NCBI GenBank assembly: GCA_025517465.1
Contig: JAOPKE010000001.1
Span: forward strand, 1-64,000
From: Halobacteria archaeon HArc-gm2
Lineage (GTDB): Archaea; Halobacteriota; Halobacteria; Halobacteriales; Haloarculaceae
Direction of reading: 5' to 3'
DNA: 64,000 bases
The translations under genes were made by a program, and so were the position numbers. This document shows positions 50,566-58,772 of this stretch, in pieces (the stretch's first letter is position 1; each line of letters opens with the position of its first letter). A model generated the notes under the pieces. It was not told the DNA's origin, did not search any database, and worked only from the letters and a program-made list of their open reading frames with translations.

Positions 50566-52045
50566 CACCGCACTCCAGCTTGCCATCGTCGGGGGATACA
50601 TGGTCCTGGCGGCGGCCATCGGCGTCGTCGCCTACCGGCTGACCGACCGCACCGCCGAGGACTACTACCTCGCCAGTCGAACCCTGGGAACCGTCGTCCT
50701 GCTGTTCACCACGTTCGCGACGCTGCTGTCGGCGTTTACCTTCTTCGGCGGGCCGAATCTGGCCTTCTCCGCCGGGCCCGAGTGGATCCTGGTGATGGGA
50801 CTGATGGACGGCATCATCTTCGCCGTCCTCTGGTACATTCTGGGGTACAAACAGTGGCTCGTCGGCCAGAAACACGGCTACGTCACGCTCGGCGAGATGC
50901 TCGGCGACCGCTTCGGCTCGCGCTGGCTGCGGGGCGGCGTCGCCGCGGTCAGCATCTTCTGGCTCTTCCCCTACGTGATGATCCAGCAGCAGGGGGCGGG
51001 CCAGGCCATCGTCGGCCTCACCGACGGCGCGGTGCCGTTCTGGGTCGGCGCGGGCGCTATCACCCTGTTTATGATCGTCTACGTCGCCGTCTCGGGGATG
51101 CGCGGCGTCGCCTGGACCGACACCCTCCAAGGTCTGGTGATGCTCGGGCTCATCTGGGCCGCCGTCGCGTGGGTCCTCTCCGCGGTCGGCGGCCTGAGTT
51201 CGGCGACGGCCAGCATGGGCGAGTCGAACCCCGAGTTCCTCGCGCTCGGCGGCGGGCTCTACTCCCCGCAGTACGTGATTTCGACGGCGGTGAGTATCGC
51301 CTTCGGCGTGACGATGTTCCCCCAGATCAACCAGCGATTCTTCGTCGCTCGCTCGGAGAAAGTGCTCAAGCGCACGCTCGCGCTGTGGCCGATACTCGTC
51401 GTGCTTCTCTTCGTGCCGGCGTTCATGCTCGGCGCGTGGGCCGCCGGCCTCGGCGTCACGGTGCCGGAGAACGGCAACGTCATCCCAGCTATCCTGAACG
51501 AGTACACCGCGGGCTGGTTCACGGCGGCCGTCGTCGCGGCCGCGATGGCGGCGATGATGTCATCCAGCGACTCGATGCTGCTGTCCGGTGCGTCGTACCT
51601 GACGCGGGACATCTACCGGCCGCTGACGGGTGCGAGCGCGACAGGCGAGGCGGGCGGCCGTGAGGCCCTGGTCGCAAGGGTCGGCGTCGTCGTCTTCGCG
51701 ACGCTCTCCTTCGTCGCCAGCCTCTACTCGCCCGGGACACTCGTGGAGATCGGCGACACGGCGTTCGGCGGCTTCGCCCAGCTCGCGCTCCCCGTGCTGG
51801 TCGCGCTCTACTGGTCCCGGACGACGCGCTGGGGAATGTACGTCGGTCTCGGCGGGGCACAGCTGTTCTACATGGTGAACGTGTTCTTCGTCGACGATCC
51901 GTCCCAGTACTATCTCGGCTGGTCGGCATCTATCGTCGGCATGCTCCTCGGCCTGCTGTTGACCGTTGTCTTCTCGCTCGCGACGACTCCCTCGCCAGGC
52001 GAGGACTCGTCGCTTTACGTCGTCTCCGGCGTCGAGAGCGACTGA
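50558..52045 (+). CDS. Sodium:solute symporter family protein
   Basis: A 495-residue transporter with about 12-13 membrane spans of the SSS (LeuT-fold) family. Family signals include DYYLASRTLGTVVLLFTTFATLLSAFTFFGGPNLAF (about residues 29-64; core ASRTLGTVVLLFTTFATLLSAF), GMRGVAWTDTLQGLVM (about 179-194), and AAMMSSSDSMLLSGASYLTRDIY (about 328-350), which carries the sodium-site Ser residues. The substrate is not certain; pantothenate, proline or acetate are family options. The GTG at 50558 is inside the DUF3311 gene, so the two are coupled. Confidence 0.9.
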   Translation: MADTALQLAIVGGYMVLAAAIGVVAYRLTDRTAEDYYLASRTLGTVVLLFTTFATLLSAFTFFGGPNLAFSAGPEWILVMGLMDGIIFAVLWYILGYKQWLVGQKHGYVTLGEMLGDRFGSRWLRGGVAAVSIFWLFPYVMIQQQGAGQAIVGLTDGAVPFWVGAGAITLFMIVYVAVSGMRGVAWTDTLQGLVMLGLIWAAVAWVLSAVGGLSSATASMGESNPEFLALGGGLYSPQYVISTAVSIAFGVTMFPQINQRFFVARSEKVLKRTLALWPILVVLLFVPAFMLGAWAAGLGVTVPENGNVIPAILNEYTAGWFTAAVVAAAMAAMMSSSDSMLLSGASYLTRDIYRPLTGASATGEAGGREALVARVGVVVFATLSFVASLYSPGTLVEIGDTAFGGFAQLALPVLVALYWSRTTRWGMYVGLGGAQLFYMVNVFFVDDPSQYYLGWSASIVGMLLGLLLTVVFSLATTPSPGEDSSLYVVSGVESD

Positions 52046-52126
52046 TAGTGGTGGTTGTAAGCCCGTACCCGCGTTCGACGCGGTCGGTGCCGTCGAACGC
52101 CGGTACAAAGTTACAACCACCACTAT
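52045..52126. repeat. 82-base near-perfect hairpin (MITE-like or terminator)
   Basis: Outer arms ATAGTGGTGGTTGTAA (52045-52060) and TTACAACCACCACTAT (52111-52126) are a perfect 16-base inverted repeat. Inner arms GTACCCGCGTTCGACG (52065-52080) and CGTCGAACGCCGGTAC (52091-52106) are near-perfect with 2 mismatches. The loop is about 10 bases (CGGTCGGTGC). The left arm starts at the last base of the symporter stop codon. It has no T-run, so it may be a small MITE-like insertion or a strong structure in the mRNA. Confidence 0.6.
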
Positions 52127-52246
52127 GAGTGGAACACGCCTTCTCCGAAGACGAATCCCGAACCGTCGCTTCCGGTTCGATCCCCGGTCGAACTCTCGCG
52201 CCGTTATGGAACCAACATTTACGTCCGTTCCACCGATGATTCGTTC

Positions 52247-52414
52247 ATGGGTGAGGGTGAGAAGTCGGGCGGCGACCCACAGACGCTCGGACGGTGTCGC
52301 AAGTGCGGAAGCATCTATCCAGTGCAGTCTACGGCGTCGGGGGAGCTACGCCCCATCGGAACGGACGGCGTTTGCGAGTGCGGGAACGACTCGTTCGAGC
52401 CCGTCTCGGAGTAG
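52247..52414 (+). CDS. Small zinc-ribbon protein (55 aa)
   Basis: A 55-residue protein with the Cys pairs CRKC (residues 17-20) and CEC (about 45-47), a compact zinc ribbon, and an acidic C-terminus ending FEPVSE. Such CPxCG-related mini zinc fingers are numerous in haloarchaea and some are regulators. The ATG at 52247 (MGEGEKSGGDPQ) is preferred. Codon use is normal. Confidence 0.6.
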   Translation: MGEGEKSGGDPQTLGRCRKCGSIYPVQSTASGELRPIGTDGVCECGNDSFEPVSE

Positions 52415-52581
52415 TCGTGAGGCCGATCGGATTCGATTGTGACTGGGAGGCCGCCCCGAAGCCATCGAGATATCGCAACCGGCCGAAATCCGGACGCAGA
52501 GGCCTTCGATACAGTGCCTGACGCCGAATCGGTTTGTTGGAGCGATCGCAGACATTTTTCCCGGTGGTTTTACCGTAATGT

Positions 52582-52830
52582 ATGGGCCAGATCACCGCGC
52601 TCGACGCGTTCCGGTATGCGACCAGTGGAGAATTGCTAAAACTCTACGCCGTGGCCGTAGTCGGCGGCATCTGTTCGTACCTGAGTGCAATCGGATTGGT
52701 CGTTGCTCCGCTCCCGGTCAAGCTATTCGCGCTGGTGATATTCGCCGTGGGAGCGACGCTGTTGTTCGGTGGCCTCCTCGGTGCGCTGTACAAGGTGTTG
52801 ACCGACTCTCGCTCCGTCGAGGAGGCGTAG
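52582..52830 (+). CDS. Small two-span membrane protein
   Basis: An 82-residue protein with two hydrophobic segments, about residues 21-43 (YAVAVVGGICSYLSAIGLVVAP) and about 46-70 (VKLFALVIFAVGATLLFGGLLGALY), ending in a charged tail DSRSVEEA. No family is recognised. It precedes the HFX_2341-type gene by 37 bases and may be co-transcribed. Confidence 0.65.
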   Translation: MGQITALDAFRYATSGELLKLYAVAVVGGICSYLSAIGLVVAPLPVKLFALVIFAVGATLLFGGLLGALYKVLTDSRSVEEA

Positions 52831-52867
52831 GATCGATTCTGGTCCTTTTTATACCCACAGGCCCGCT

Positions 52868-53800
52868 ATGTCAGGTATGCAGACCCACATCGTGCCGGTC
52901 GGCTTCGACTACGACCGGCTCATCGCGCCGCTCGTGCGCGAACACCTCGAAGTGGACCGGGTCATCCTGCTGGAGGGTGCGGTGGGCAGCGAGGCAAACG
53001 TCGAGTACTCGCGCAACCTCGCCGAGAAACTGGAGAAGGACTACCGGAACCTGCTCGGCGCCGAGACCGAGCGCGTCGTCGTCGCGGACGTCTACGACTA
53101 CGACGCCGCCTTCGAGCAGGCCTTCGCGCTCATCAACGCCGAACTCGACCGGGCCGACGACGCGGCGGTGTGGGTCAACATCTCCGCGATGCCCCGCACC
53201 GTCTCCTTCGCGTTCGCCACGGCGGCCCACTCCATCATGGTCGAACGCGAGGAGGACCGCCAGCGAGTCCACACCTACTACACCGTCCCCGAGAAGTACC
53301 TGGAGACCGAACTCGCCGAGGAACTGCGCAAGCAGCGCGACCTCCTCGACGACGTCGTCGAGGCCGTCGACGACGACGACCTGGCCAAACGGGTGGACGA
53401 CCGCCACGGGGCCGCCGAGGACCTGCTCGACGAGTTCGACGAGCGCGGGACGACCATCGGTGCCAAGGAAGTCGGCGGCAGCCACGTCGTCGAACTCCCC
53501 GTCGCGCTCTTTTCCAACGTCAAACCGTTCGAGGAGGTCATCCTCTTCACGCTGGGCGAACACGGCGAGTTCGAGAGCGTCAGCGAACTGGCCCACGAGC
53601 TCGCCCGCGAACTCGGCGAGGAGTACACCGACAGCTTCCGCTCGAAGGTCATCTACAACGTCGACCGCCTGGGCCCCGGCGGCAAGGGGTACATCGAACA
53701 GGAGGAACACGGCAAGTCCTACCGGACGCGTCTCTCCCGCATCGGTGAACTCTGGGTCCGCGCCCACTCCGGCGACGAGGACGACGAACTCTCTGTGTAA
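52868..53800 (+). CDS. HFX_2341-type (CARF-like) transcriptional regulator
   Basis: A 310-residue protein with an N-terminal Rossmann-type ligand-sensing domain (MQTHIVPVGFDYDRLIAPLVRE at residues 4-24, then AVGSEANVEYSRNL and VWVNISAMPRTVSFAFATAA, about 95-118; the conserved NISAMPR block resembles the nucleotide-binding region of CARF/Csa3-like domains). The C-terminal part, from about residue 200, looks like a winged helix (FEEVILFTLGEHGEFESVSELAHELARELG). The family is annotated HFX_2341-type in haloarchaea; ligand and target genes are unknown. Confidence 0.78.
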   Translation: MSGMQTHIVPVGFDYDRLIAPLVREHLEVDRVILLEGAVGSEANVEYSRNLAEKLEKDYRNLLGAETERVVVADVYDYDAAFEQAFALINAELDRADDAAVWVNISAMPRTVSFAFATAAHSIMVEREEDRQRVHTYYTVPEKYLETELAEELRKQRDLLDDVVEAVDDDDLAKRVDDRHGAAEDLLDEFDERGTTIGAKEVGGSHVVELPVALFSNVKPFEEVILFTLGEHGEFESVSELAHELARELGEEYTDSFRSKVIYNVDRLGPGGKGYIEQEEHGKSYRTRLSRIGELWVRAHSGDEDDELSV

Positions 53801-53889
53801 AACACGGCTTCGCAATCGATTCTGCGTAAGTGAACTACTGTGTTACTCAATCGGTATCTGGGCAACTACTAGAACAGCCACCGAGAAAG

Positions 53890-54292
53890 GAAAGCCACGG
53901 CTGGCTCCGGTCCCGCGGCTCGCTGCGCGCTCACTTCGTTCGCGTGCTTGCTTCGCCGGGGTTCCCGGAGCCAGCCGCCCCTTTCATTCCCACCCGAATC
54001 GGCTGGTCCCTCAGGAGAAACGGGTGGGAATGAAAGGGGCCGACCGCCTGGCGGCGAAGCCGCCAGGTTATAGAAGGTCGGCGGAGCCGACCTTCCGACC
54101 GCCTGGCGGCGAAGCCGCCAGGTTATAGAAGGTCGGCGGAGCCGACCTTCCGGTCGGGGAAGGCGGCCCCGGCAAGCGATGCGAGAGCGAAGCTCTCGCA
54201 AGTGCCGCAGCCGTGGCCTGCGGCCACCGGAGCGAACGGAGTGAGCGAGGAGCGCAGTCGCGGGCCCCCGACCCGAGCGGGAGGGGGCTTTC
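53890..54292. repeat. Dispersed non-coding repeat element (copy E)
   Basis: The left end is GAAAGCCACGGCTGGCTCCGG-type (from 53890) and the right end GGGGGCTTTCGGGCTGTT (near 54292), diverged from the family but in the same order. The interior has the ...GTTCCCGGAGCC...CCCTTTCATTCC and inverse GGAATGAAAGGGGC blocks also found in copy B, and hairpins such as GCGAGAGCGAAGCTCTCGC and GGCCTGCGGCC. A tandem pair of double hairpins is nested at 54041-54150. The rest of the 53801-54469 gap has no gene. Confidence 0.65.
54041..54150. repeat. Two tandem copies of a 55-base double-hairpin unit
   Basis: The 55-base unit runs at 54041-54095 and is repeated exactly at 54096-54150. Each holds two perfect hairpins: CCTGGCGGC-GAA-GCCGCCAGG and, after TTATA, GAAGGTCGGC-GGA-GCCGACCTTC. 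The loops are the three bases GAA and GGA. This is local tandem amplification within repeat copy E. Confidence 0.85.
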
Positions 54293-54469
54293 GGGCTGTT
54301 GTTTGTCGCTCCTGTAGCCCTCTCTGCCCGAACTGCTCAACACAGTAGTCCCGTCGCTTACTCGCGACCCGGGAGTACTCGCGACACGTATCAGGAGTAT
54401 CCGACATGAAGGTAAACCTGAAAGAGAGGAAAGTGGTAAGTAACGGAATCGGTGTCTGTGAGGTAATCG

Positions 54470-55702
54470 ATGTCCCAGTGGGCCGCGGTCCTGGTTTCCG
54501 CCCTTCTCTTTACCAGCACAGCCGGTGCCCTCGGTACGACGAACGCGCTCGACGTCGACGGCGACTCGCGTCCCGTCGCGACGGAGTTGCTCGAGGGGAC
54601 GGACCCGCTGACGGCCGACACCGACGGCGACGGGGTCGACGACGACCGGGAACACACCATCGGAACGGACCCGACGGTCGCCGACACGGACGACGACGGG
54701 CTCTCGGACGGGCGGGAACGGTCGCTCGGGACCGATCCCAGCGCTACCGACACGGACGCCGACGGGCTGGACGACGGTCGCGAAGTGGCACTGGGATCGG
54801 ACCCGACGCTCGTCGACTCTGACGACGATGGCCTCGACGACGCACGCGAAGTTGAACTCGGAACCGACCCGGACGCCGCCGACACTGACGGTGACGGACT
54901 CTCGGACGCTCGGGAAGTCGAATCGACGGCCGTGAACGCGACGGTGGCCGACACGGACGACGATGGTCTCGGAGATGGCGAAGAGGTCGACGGACCCACC
55001 GACCCAACCGACCCGGACACGGACGGCGACGACCTCTCCGACGGCCGGGAGGCCGAAATCGGCACCGACCCGACGATGGCGGACACGGACGGCGACGGCC
55101 TCACCGACGGCGCGGAAGTCACGGGCGAGACGGCGGCGGGCGTCGCCATCGCCGACGCCGACCCGCTGCGGATGGACCTGTACGTCCAGGTGTACTCTGA
55201 CACCGCGTCGGCCGCTCCCTCGTCCTACGACGCCATCGAGGACGACTGGGCGGAAATGCCGGTCCCCAACCCGGACGGGTCGACGGGCATCACGCTCCAC
55301 GTCGACGACCGGGGAACGGTCGAGCAGTCGCACACCTTCGACGGGTCCAGCAGTTCGTTCCGCGCGCTCGTCGAGGACGGGAAGGCCCGCGCCGGGGACG
55401 CCTACGGCCCCTACCGCGTCGTCATGTTCGTCGAGTTCGACGCCGGCCGGTACGTCGGGATGGGACGGGTCGGCGGCCACTTCTCCATCGTCAACGGCGA
55501 CCGGCCGGACCTGAAACAGCGCAAGACGATGAACCACGAACTCCTCCATAACGTCGTCGGCCGTATCGAGGCCGACGGCCGGTGTGCGGACGACCCCGCA
55601 CACTACTGCGAGGGCGGGTGGCTCGAACCGACGACCAACAGCGAACAGTACCTGCCCGCGGCTATCGGCGAGCAAATCGCCGAGAACGGCTTCGCGGAGT
55701 GA
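54470..55702 (+). CDS. Secreted calcium-repeat protein with putative zinc protease motif
   Basis: A 410-residue protein. A hydrophobic N-terminus (QWAAVLVSALLFTSTAGALG, residues about 3-22) is a signal peptide. Residues about 35-225 are thrombospondin type 3-like calcium repeats: about nine copies of a DTDGDGLxDxxE-type motif, each about 20 residues apart, for example DTDGDGVDDDREHTIGTDP and DSDDDGLDDAREVELGTDP. The C-terminal domain starts near residue 236 (MDLYVQVYSDT) and contains HELLH (residues about 352-356) with a following NNVVGRIE-like stretch, an HExxH zinc-protease motif. The C-terminal block has four cysteines or fewer and ends AEQIAENGFAE-like. A calcium-dependent surface metalloprotease or adhesin is possible. 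Confidence 0.8.
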   Translation: MSQWAAVLVSALLFTSTAGALGTTNALDVDGDSRPVATELLEGTDPLTADTDGDGVDDDREHTIGTDPTVADTDDDGLSDGRERSLGTDPSATDTDADGLDDGREVALGSDPTLVDSDDDGLDDAREVELGTDPDAADTDGDGLSDAREVESTAVNATVADTDDDGLGDGEEVDGPTDPTDPDTDGDDLSDGREAEIGTDPTMADTDGDGLTDGAEVTGETAAGVAIADADPLRMDLYVQVYSDTASAAPSSYDAIEDDWAEMPVPNPDGSTGITLHVDDRGTVEQSHTFDGSSSSFRALVEDGKARAGDAYGPYRVVMFVEFDAGRYVGMGRVGGHFSIVNGDRPDLKQRKTMNHELLHNVVGRIEADGRCADDPAHYCEGGWLEPTTNSEQYLPAAIGEQIAENGFAE

Positions 55703-55729
55703 CGGGACCTCGGCCGGGACGACCCGACC

Positions 55730-56545
55730 CTACGCGTCGAGTTCGACCGGCAGGTCCGTCCGGCGCAGATAGTAGTGGGGCGGGTCGAACGCGGTGACGA
55801 GTGCGTGAACCTCGACGCCGGCGGCGCTGACCCGGGTCAGCAGGTCGGCGAACTCGGGGTCGACCTCGCGGAACGGCCGGAACCGCTCGACGTCGGGTCG
55901 CTGGACGACGAACGCGAGGTGGGCCTCGGTGCCGTCCTGCTCGCGAGTCGCTCCGCTCCCCGCTCGCTCAGTCGGCGCCCCCTCGCTACGCTCGGCGCCG
56001 CCCGCGACCAGCGACTCCAGACTCCGGAGGTGGCGCCGGCCCCGCTCGGTCTGGCGGTCCGGGAACTTGACGACCCCGTCCTCGACGTGGGTCGCCGACT
56101 TGACCTCGACGAACGCCTCGCGCGACCCGTTGGCGGTCGTCAGCCGGAAGTCGGCGCGACCGTGGTCCGGGAGCGGGGGTTCTCTGACGATTTCGTCGGC
56201 CCAGTCGAACTGGGGGAGGTGACCGCCGTCGAGCGCGCGAGCGAACAGATCGTTGGCGAGCGCCGTACGGAGACTGACGTGGACCGGCTCGCTGGCGTCG
56301 GCAGTGGTTGCCTCGGGAACGCGAATCGCGATAGCGTCGTAGTCGGTGGCCCGCTCCGGGTCGTCGACGGGTTCACAGAGGACCTCGTAACCTGGTACCA
56401 GAACGTCCCGGAGCGCGCCGGGGTCGCCGAGAAACGCCCGCCCGACCTCGTCGCCGAAGTCGACGCGGATCACGAAGCGGTTGTCCCGCTCGACGAACTC
56501 GCCAACGATCTGGTCGGCATCGCGGGTCAGGAGCCGTTCGTTCAT
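55730..56545 (-). CDS. sfsA: SfsA family DNA/RNA nuclease
   Basis: A 271-residue protein of the SfsA (sugar fermentation stimulation) family, whose fold is a PD-(D/E)XK nuclease. The N-terminus has FVERDNRFVIRVDFG (about residues 17-31) and the OB-like DVLVPGYEVL; the nuclease part has RADFRLTTANGSREAFVEVKSATHVEDG (about 129-156; core VEVKSATHVEDG with the PD-ExK-type Glu and Lys), GVVKFPDRQTERGRRHLR and the closing ALVTAFDPPHYYLRR. A 25-residue low-complexity insert (about 184-205) is encoded by palindromic GCGAGCG-type DNA at 55940-56002, in the middle of the gene. Confidence 0.88.
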   Translation of the reverse strand: MNERLLTRDADQIVGEFVERDNRFVIRVDFGDEVGRAFLGDPGALRDVLVPGYEVLCEPVDDPERATDYDAIAIRVPEATTADASEPVHVSLRTALANDLFARALDGGHLPQFDWADEIVREPPLPDHGRADFRLTTANGSREAFVEVKSATHVEDGVVKFPDRQTERGRRHLRSLESLVAGGAERSEGAPTERAGSGATREQDGTEAHLAFVVQRPDVERFRPFREVDPEFADLLTRVSAAGVEVHALVTAFDPPHYYLRRTDLPVELDA

Positions 56546-56626
56546 CGCGAGTGAGTACTCAATTCGGGGTTCTATGGATTCCGTTCCGTCGCCGCGGCTG
56601 AACGGGATCGGACGTCGCGGACGTCG

Positions 56627-57058
56627 TTACTCGATGGCGCCCGCGTCCCGGAGCGCGGCGATTCCGGTGCTGACCGCATACATCACGACGATGGCGACGC
56701 CGGTCCAGCCGAACGCGAAGGCGACGAGCCTGAGGAACTGGCCGACGTACTCGCCGTGTACCCACGGCAGGGTGACGACGAGCCAGGCGACCAGTAGCCA
56801 CGGACCGGCCGCAAACAGCGCCGTCGCGTTGTCGCGGAGGACGCCCTTCGGTGTCGGATCGCTGTAGGCGGGAGCGGCGTGCTCGGCGATCGTGACGCCC
56901 CGAATCGCGGCGTAGAGCAGCGCCATCACCGTGCCCGCGTTCGTGACGAACGACTGGCCCACTGGCGGGAAGAGGAAGCCGACGGCGGCCCAGAATCCGA
57001 GTATCGTCACGAGGCGCGTGCCGTCCTCGAGGAACCGCCGACTGACGTCCAGGGACAT
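56627..57058 (-). CDS. Membrane protein of unknown function
   Basis: A 143-residue protein with four hydrophobic spans (about residues 16-33 LVTILGFWAAVGFLFPPV, 41-57, 83-101 LLVAWLVVTLPWVHGEY, 109-131) and short polar loops. The N-terminus is charged (MSLDVSRRFLEDG). No conserved catalytic residues are evident. It lies downstream of the DUF1405 gene on the same strand with a 62-base gap. The ATG at 57058 is chosen because the preceding sequence is not haloarchaeal-protein-like. Confidence 0.7.
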   Translation of the reverse strand: MSLDVSRRFLEDGTRLVTILGFWAAVGFLFPPVGQSFVTNAGTVMALLYAAIRGVTIAEHAAPAYSDPTPKGVLRDNATALFAAGPWLLVAWLVVTLPWVHGEYVGQFLRLVAFAFGWTGVAIVVMYAVSTGIAALRDAGAIE

Positions 57059-57120
57059 GCCCGGATGACCGGCGAGTGCCGTAATAAAGCCCGTGGAACC
57101 GTCAGTGCCCGTGTTCCGCG

Positions 57121-57885
57121 TCAGCGGTCCAGTTCGAGCTTCTCGACCCGCGTCGTCAGCGCCAGGAAGGTGGCCAGCACGGTCAGGAAGACGGCGGCCG
57201 CCGCAGCCAGGTCGTGGGCCTGCGACGCGTGGTCGAACGCCGTTCCGGTCCACTCCGCGCCGATGGTGGTGTGGTGTGGGTCGCCGACGAGCGGGAGGAA
57301 GTAATCGACGATGTCGTTCCAGAGGTACCACCCGACGGCAAGCGCCACCGCGCCCACCGGGAAGTCGCTGTAGCGGTGGATGAGGAACGCCTCGACTGCC
57401 ATGGCGAAGTGGCTCCAGACGAGGAAGTGGTACATCCACAGCGGGGTGTCGCCGAGGCCGTTGATCACCAGCTGGACCCACGGCGTCCACAGGCCGAGCT
57501 TGATACAGCCGAAGAAGGCCAGCGCGTGGAGCCACTCGGCGTTCCACCCGCGCTTCCAGGCGATGAGCGAGAGGGCGATGAACAGCGTCGCCACCGGGCT
57601 GTCCGGGACGAAGGGCCACATCACGGTGGGCGTCCGCGCGAACTGGCTGACGAAGAGCGGGTCCGACAGCGGCAGGGGGTGGAAGCCGTAGTACCAGAAC
57701 CCGAACAGCGTCCCCAGCAGGTTGACGATGGCGATGGGGTACGCGAGTCGGAGACCCAGATCCTCCAGCCACCCGGGGAGGGGCGCGACGTAGCGCGGGA
57801 GGTCCTCTCTCGGTGGGAGAGGCGCGTCGAAGTAGCGGGCGACGAGTGCTTCGAGTCGGCGACCCGCGTCGTCGATGGCTGCCAT
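57121..57885 (-). CDS. DUF1405 family membrane protein
   Basis: A 254-residue membrane protein of the DUF1405 family, with about six spans. The family's hallmark segments are AIVNLLGTLFGFWYYGFHPLPLSDPLFVSQF (about residues 48-78; core FGFWYYG), WPFVPDSPVATLFIALSLIAW (about 87-107), GCIKLGLWTPWVQLVI (about 123-138) and MYHFLVWSHFAMAVEAFLIH (about 152-171). The function is unknown. The ATG at 57885 (MAAIDDAGRR) begins the conserved region. It is downstream of a repeat element. Confidence 0.83.
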   Translation of the reverse strand: MAAIDDAGRRLEALVARYFDAPLPPREDLPRYVAPLPGWLEDLGLRLAYPIAIVNLLGTLFGFWYYGFHPLPLSDPLFVSQFARTPTVMWPFVPDSPVATLFIALSLIAWKRGWNAEWLHALAFFGCIKLGLWTPWVQLVINGLGDTPLWMYHFLVWSHFAMAVEAFLIHRYSDFPVGAVALAVGWYLWNDIVDYFLPLVGDPHHTTIGAEWTGTAFDHASQAHDLAAAAAVFLTVLATFLALTTRVEKLELDR

Positions 57886-58014
57886 GTGACGGTGCTTGGC
57901 TCGCGACAGGAAAACGATAGCGGTGTTTCGGGATGGAGATGTTTGGCGGGGTCTCTCGGGAGTGGACTCTCGAGGGCTGCTCGATAGCAGTTCTACCTCG
58001 ACTGCAAACAACTC

Positions 58015-58622
58015 GAAAGCCCTCGGCGCGCTCGCGCTCGCTCAGCGGGATACCCTCACATCCGTTCGGGTAGGGCCCGCTGAGCGACTGCCCTTCGGCG
58101 CGACCGGCCCTCGCCCTTTCAGTCCACCAGGTCCCGCATCGCTCGCGCGATGAAACGCGCTCGCGATTGGATCCCCACTCCTCCCCGAATTCGCGCCGTC
58201 CGGCGCGAATCACGCTTCCAGACCGCACAGCACGGCCGGGAGCGAGTGGCGCGACGACGTCGCGCCCTCGCGACCCACCGAAAGACTCGGCACACCTCGT
58301 CTTTCGAGCCCACACTCGCTTCGCTCGCGTGGAAGGGGAAGGGCAGGGCTGCGGTGCTGGCCTGGGGTCCTGCCGAGCGTAGCGAGGCAGGGCTCGTCAG
58401 AGCTTGCTCTGACGGTGGACTGAAAGGGCGAGGTGCGGTCCGGGAACCCGGGCGCAGCAAGCACCGGAGCGGAGCGAGGAGCGCAGCAAGCCCCGGGACC
58501 GGAGCGCGCCGAGGGCTTTCTGATTGTTGGCGGTCTCGATTCCGTCTATTGAGAGCGCGCCGAGGGCTTTCTGATTGTTGGCGGTCTCGATTCCGTCTAT
58601 TGAGAGCGCGCCGAGGGCTTTC
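58015..58622. repeat. Dispersed non-coding repeat element (copy F, complete)
   Basis: The best complete copy. It begins GAAAGCCCTCGGCGCGCTCG (58015) and ends CGCCGAGGGCTTTCGAGG (about 58622), a long imperfect palindrome at the ends. It shares with copy B the blocks starting GATGAAACGC, GAAAGACTCGGCACACC and AGGGCTGCGGTGCTG, and its right end equals copy A for 55 bases. Hairpins include AGAGCTTGCTCT and GCCGAGCGTAGCGAGGC. The right tail is triplicated with a 51-base period. The gap 57886-58772 is otherwise gene-free. Confidence 0.78.
58502..58622. repeat. 51-base tandem repeat of the element's right tail
   Basis: The tail GAGCGCGCCGAGGGCTTTC recurs at 58502, 58553 and 58604, a period of 51 bases, each followed (in the first two) by the same TGATTGTTGGCGGTCTCGATTCCGTCTATTGA-type sequence. 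Only the third is followed by the ordinary family flank, GAGGTGTTT. This is a local duplication of the element's terminus and the adjacent flank. Confidence 0.85.
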
Positions 58623-58772
58623 GAGGTGTTTTCGGTAGTCTCGTTCACTGCTCCCGAGCAATCCGAAGTCGTTCAACAGTCCTTCGTCGCCCCCGAACAC
58701 CCCTCGCCGACCACACAAACCGCCGTCGCGAGAAGGACACGCGTTAAGTGACCCCGCATCCAATATTCGCCA

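Noticed and set aside
53830-54414. Possible small proteins and a long minus-strand frame through repeat copy E
   Set aside because: They read through tandem hairpins, with no composition or length like real haloarchaeal proteins.
58015-58622. Insertion sequence with transposase
   Set aside because: Element F has inverted ends but no transposase frame; it could at most be a non-autonomous element.
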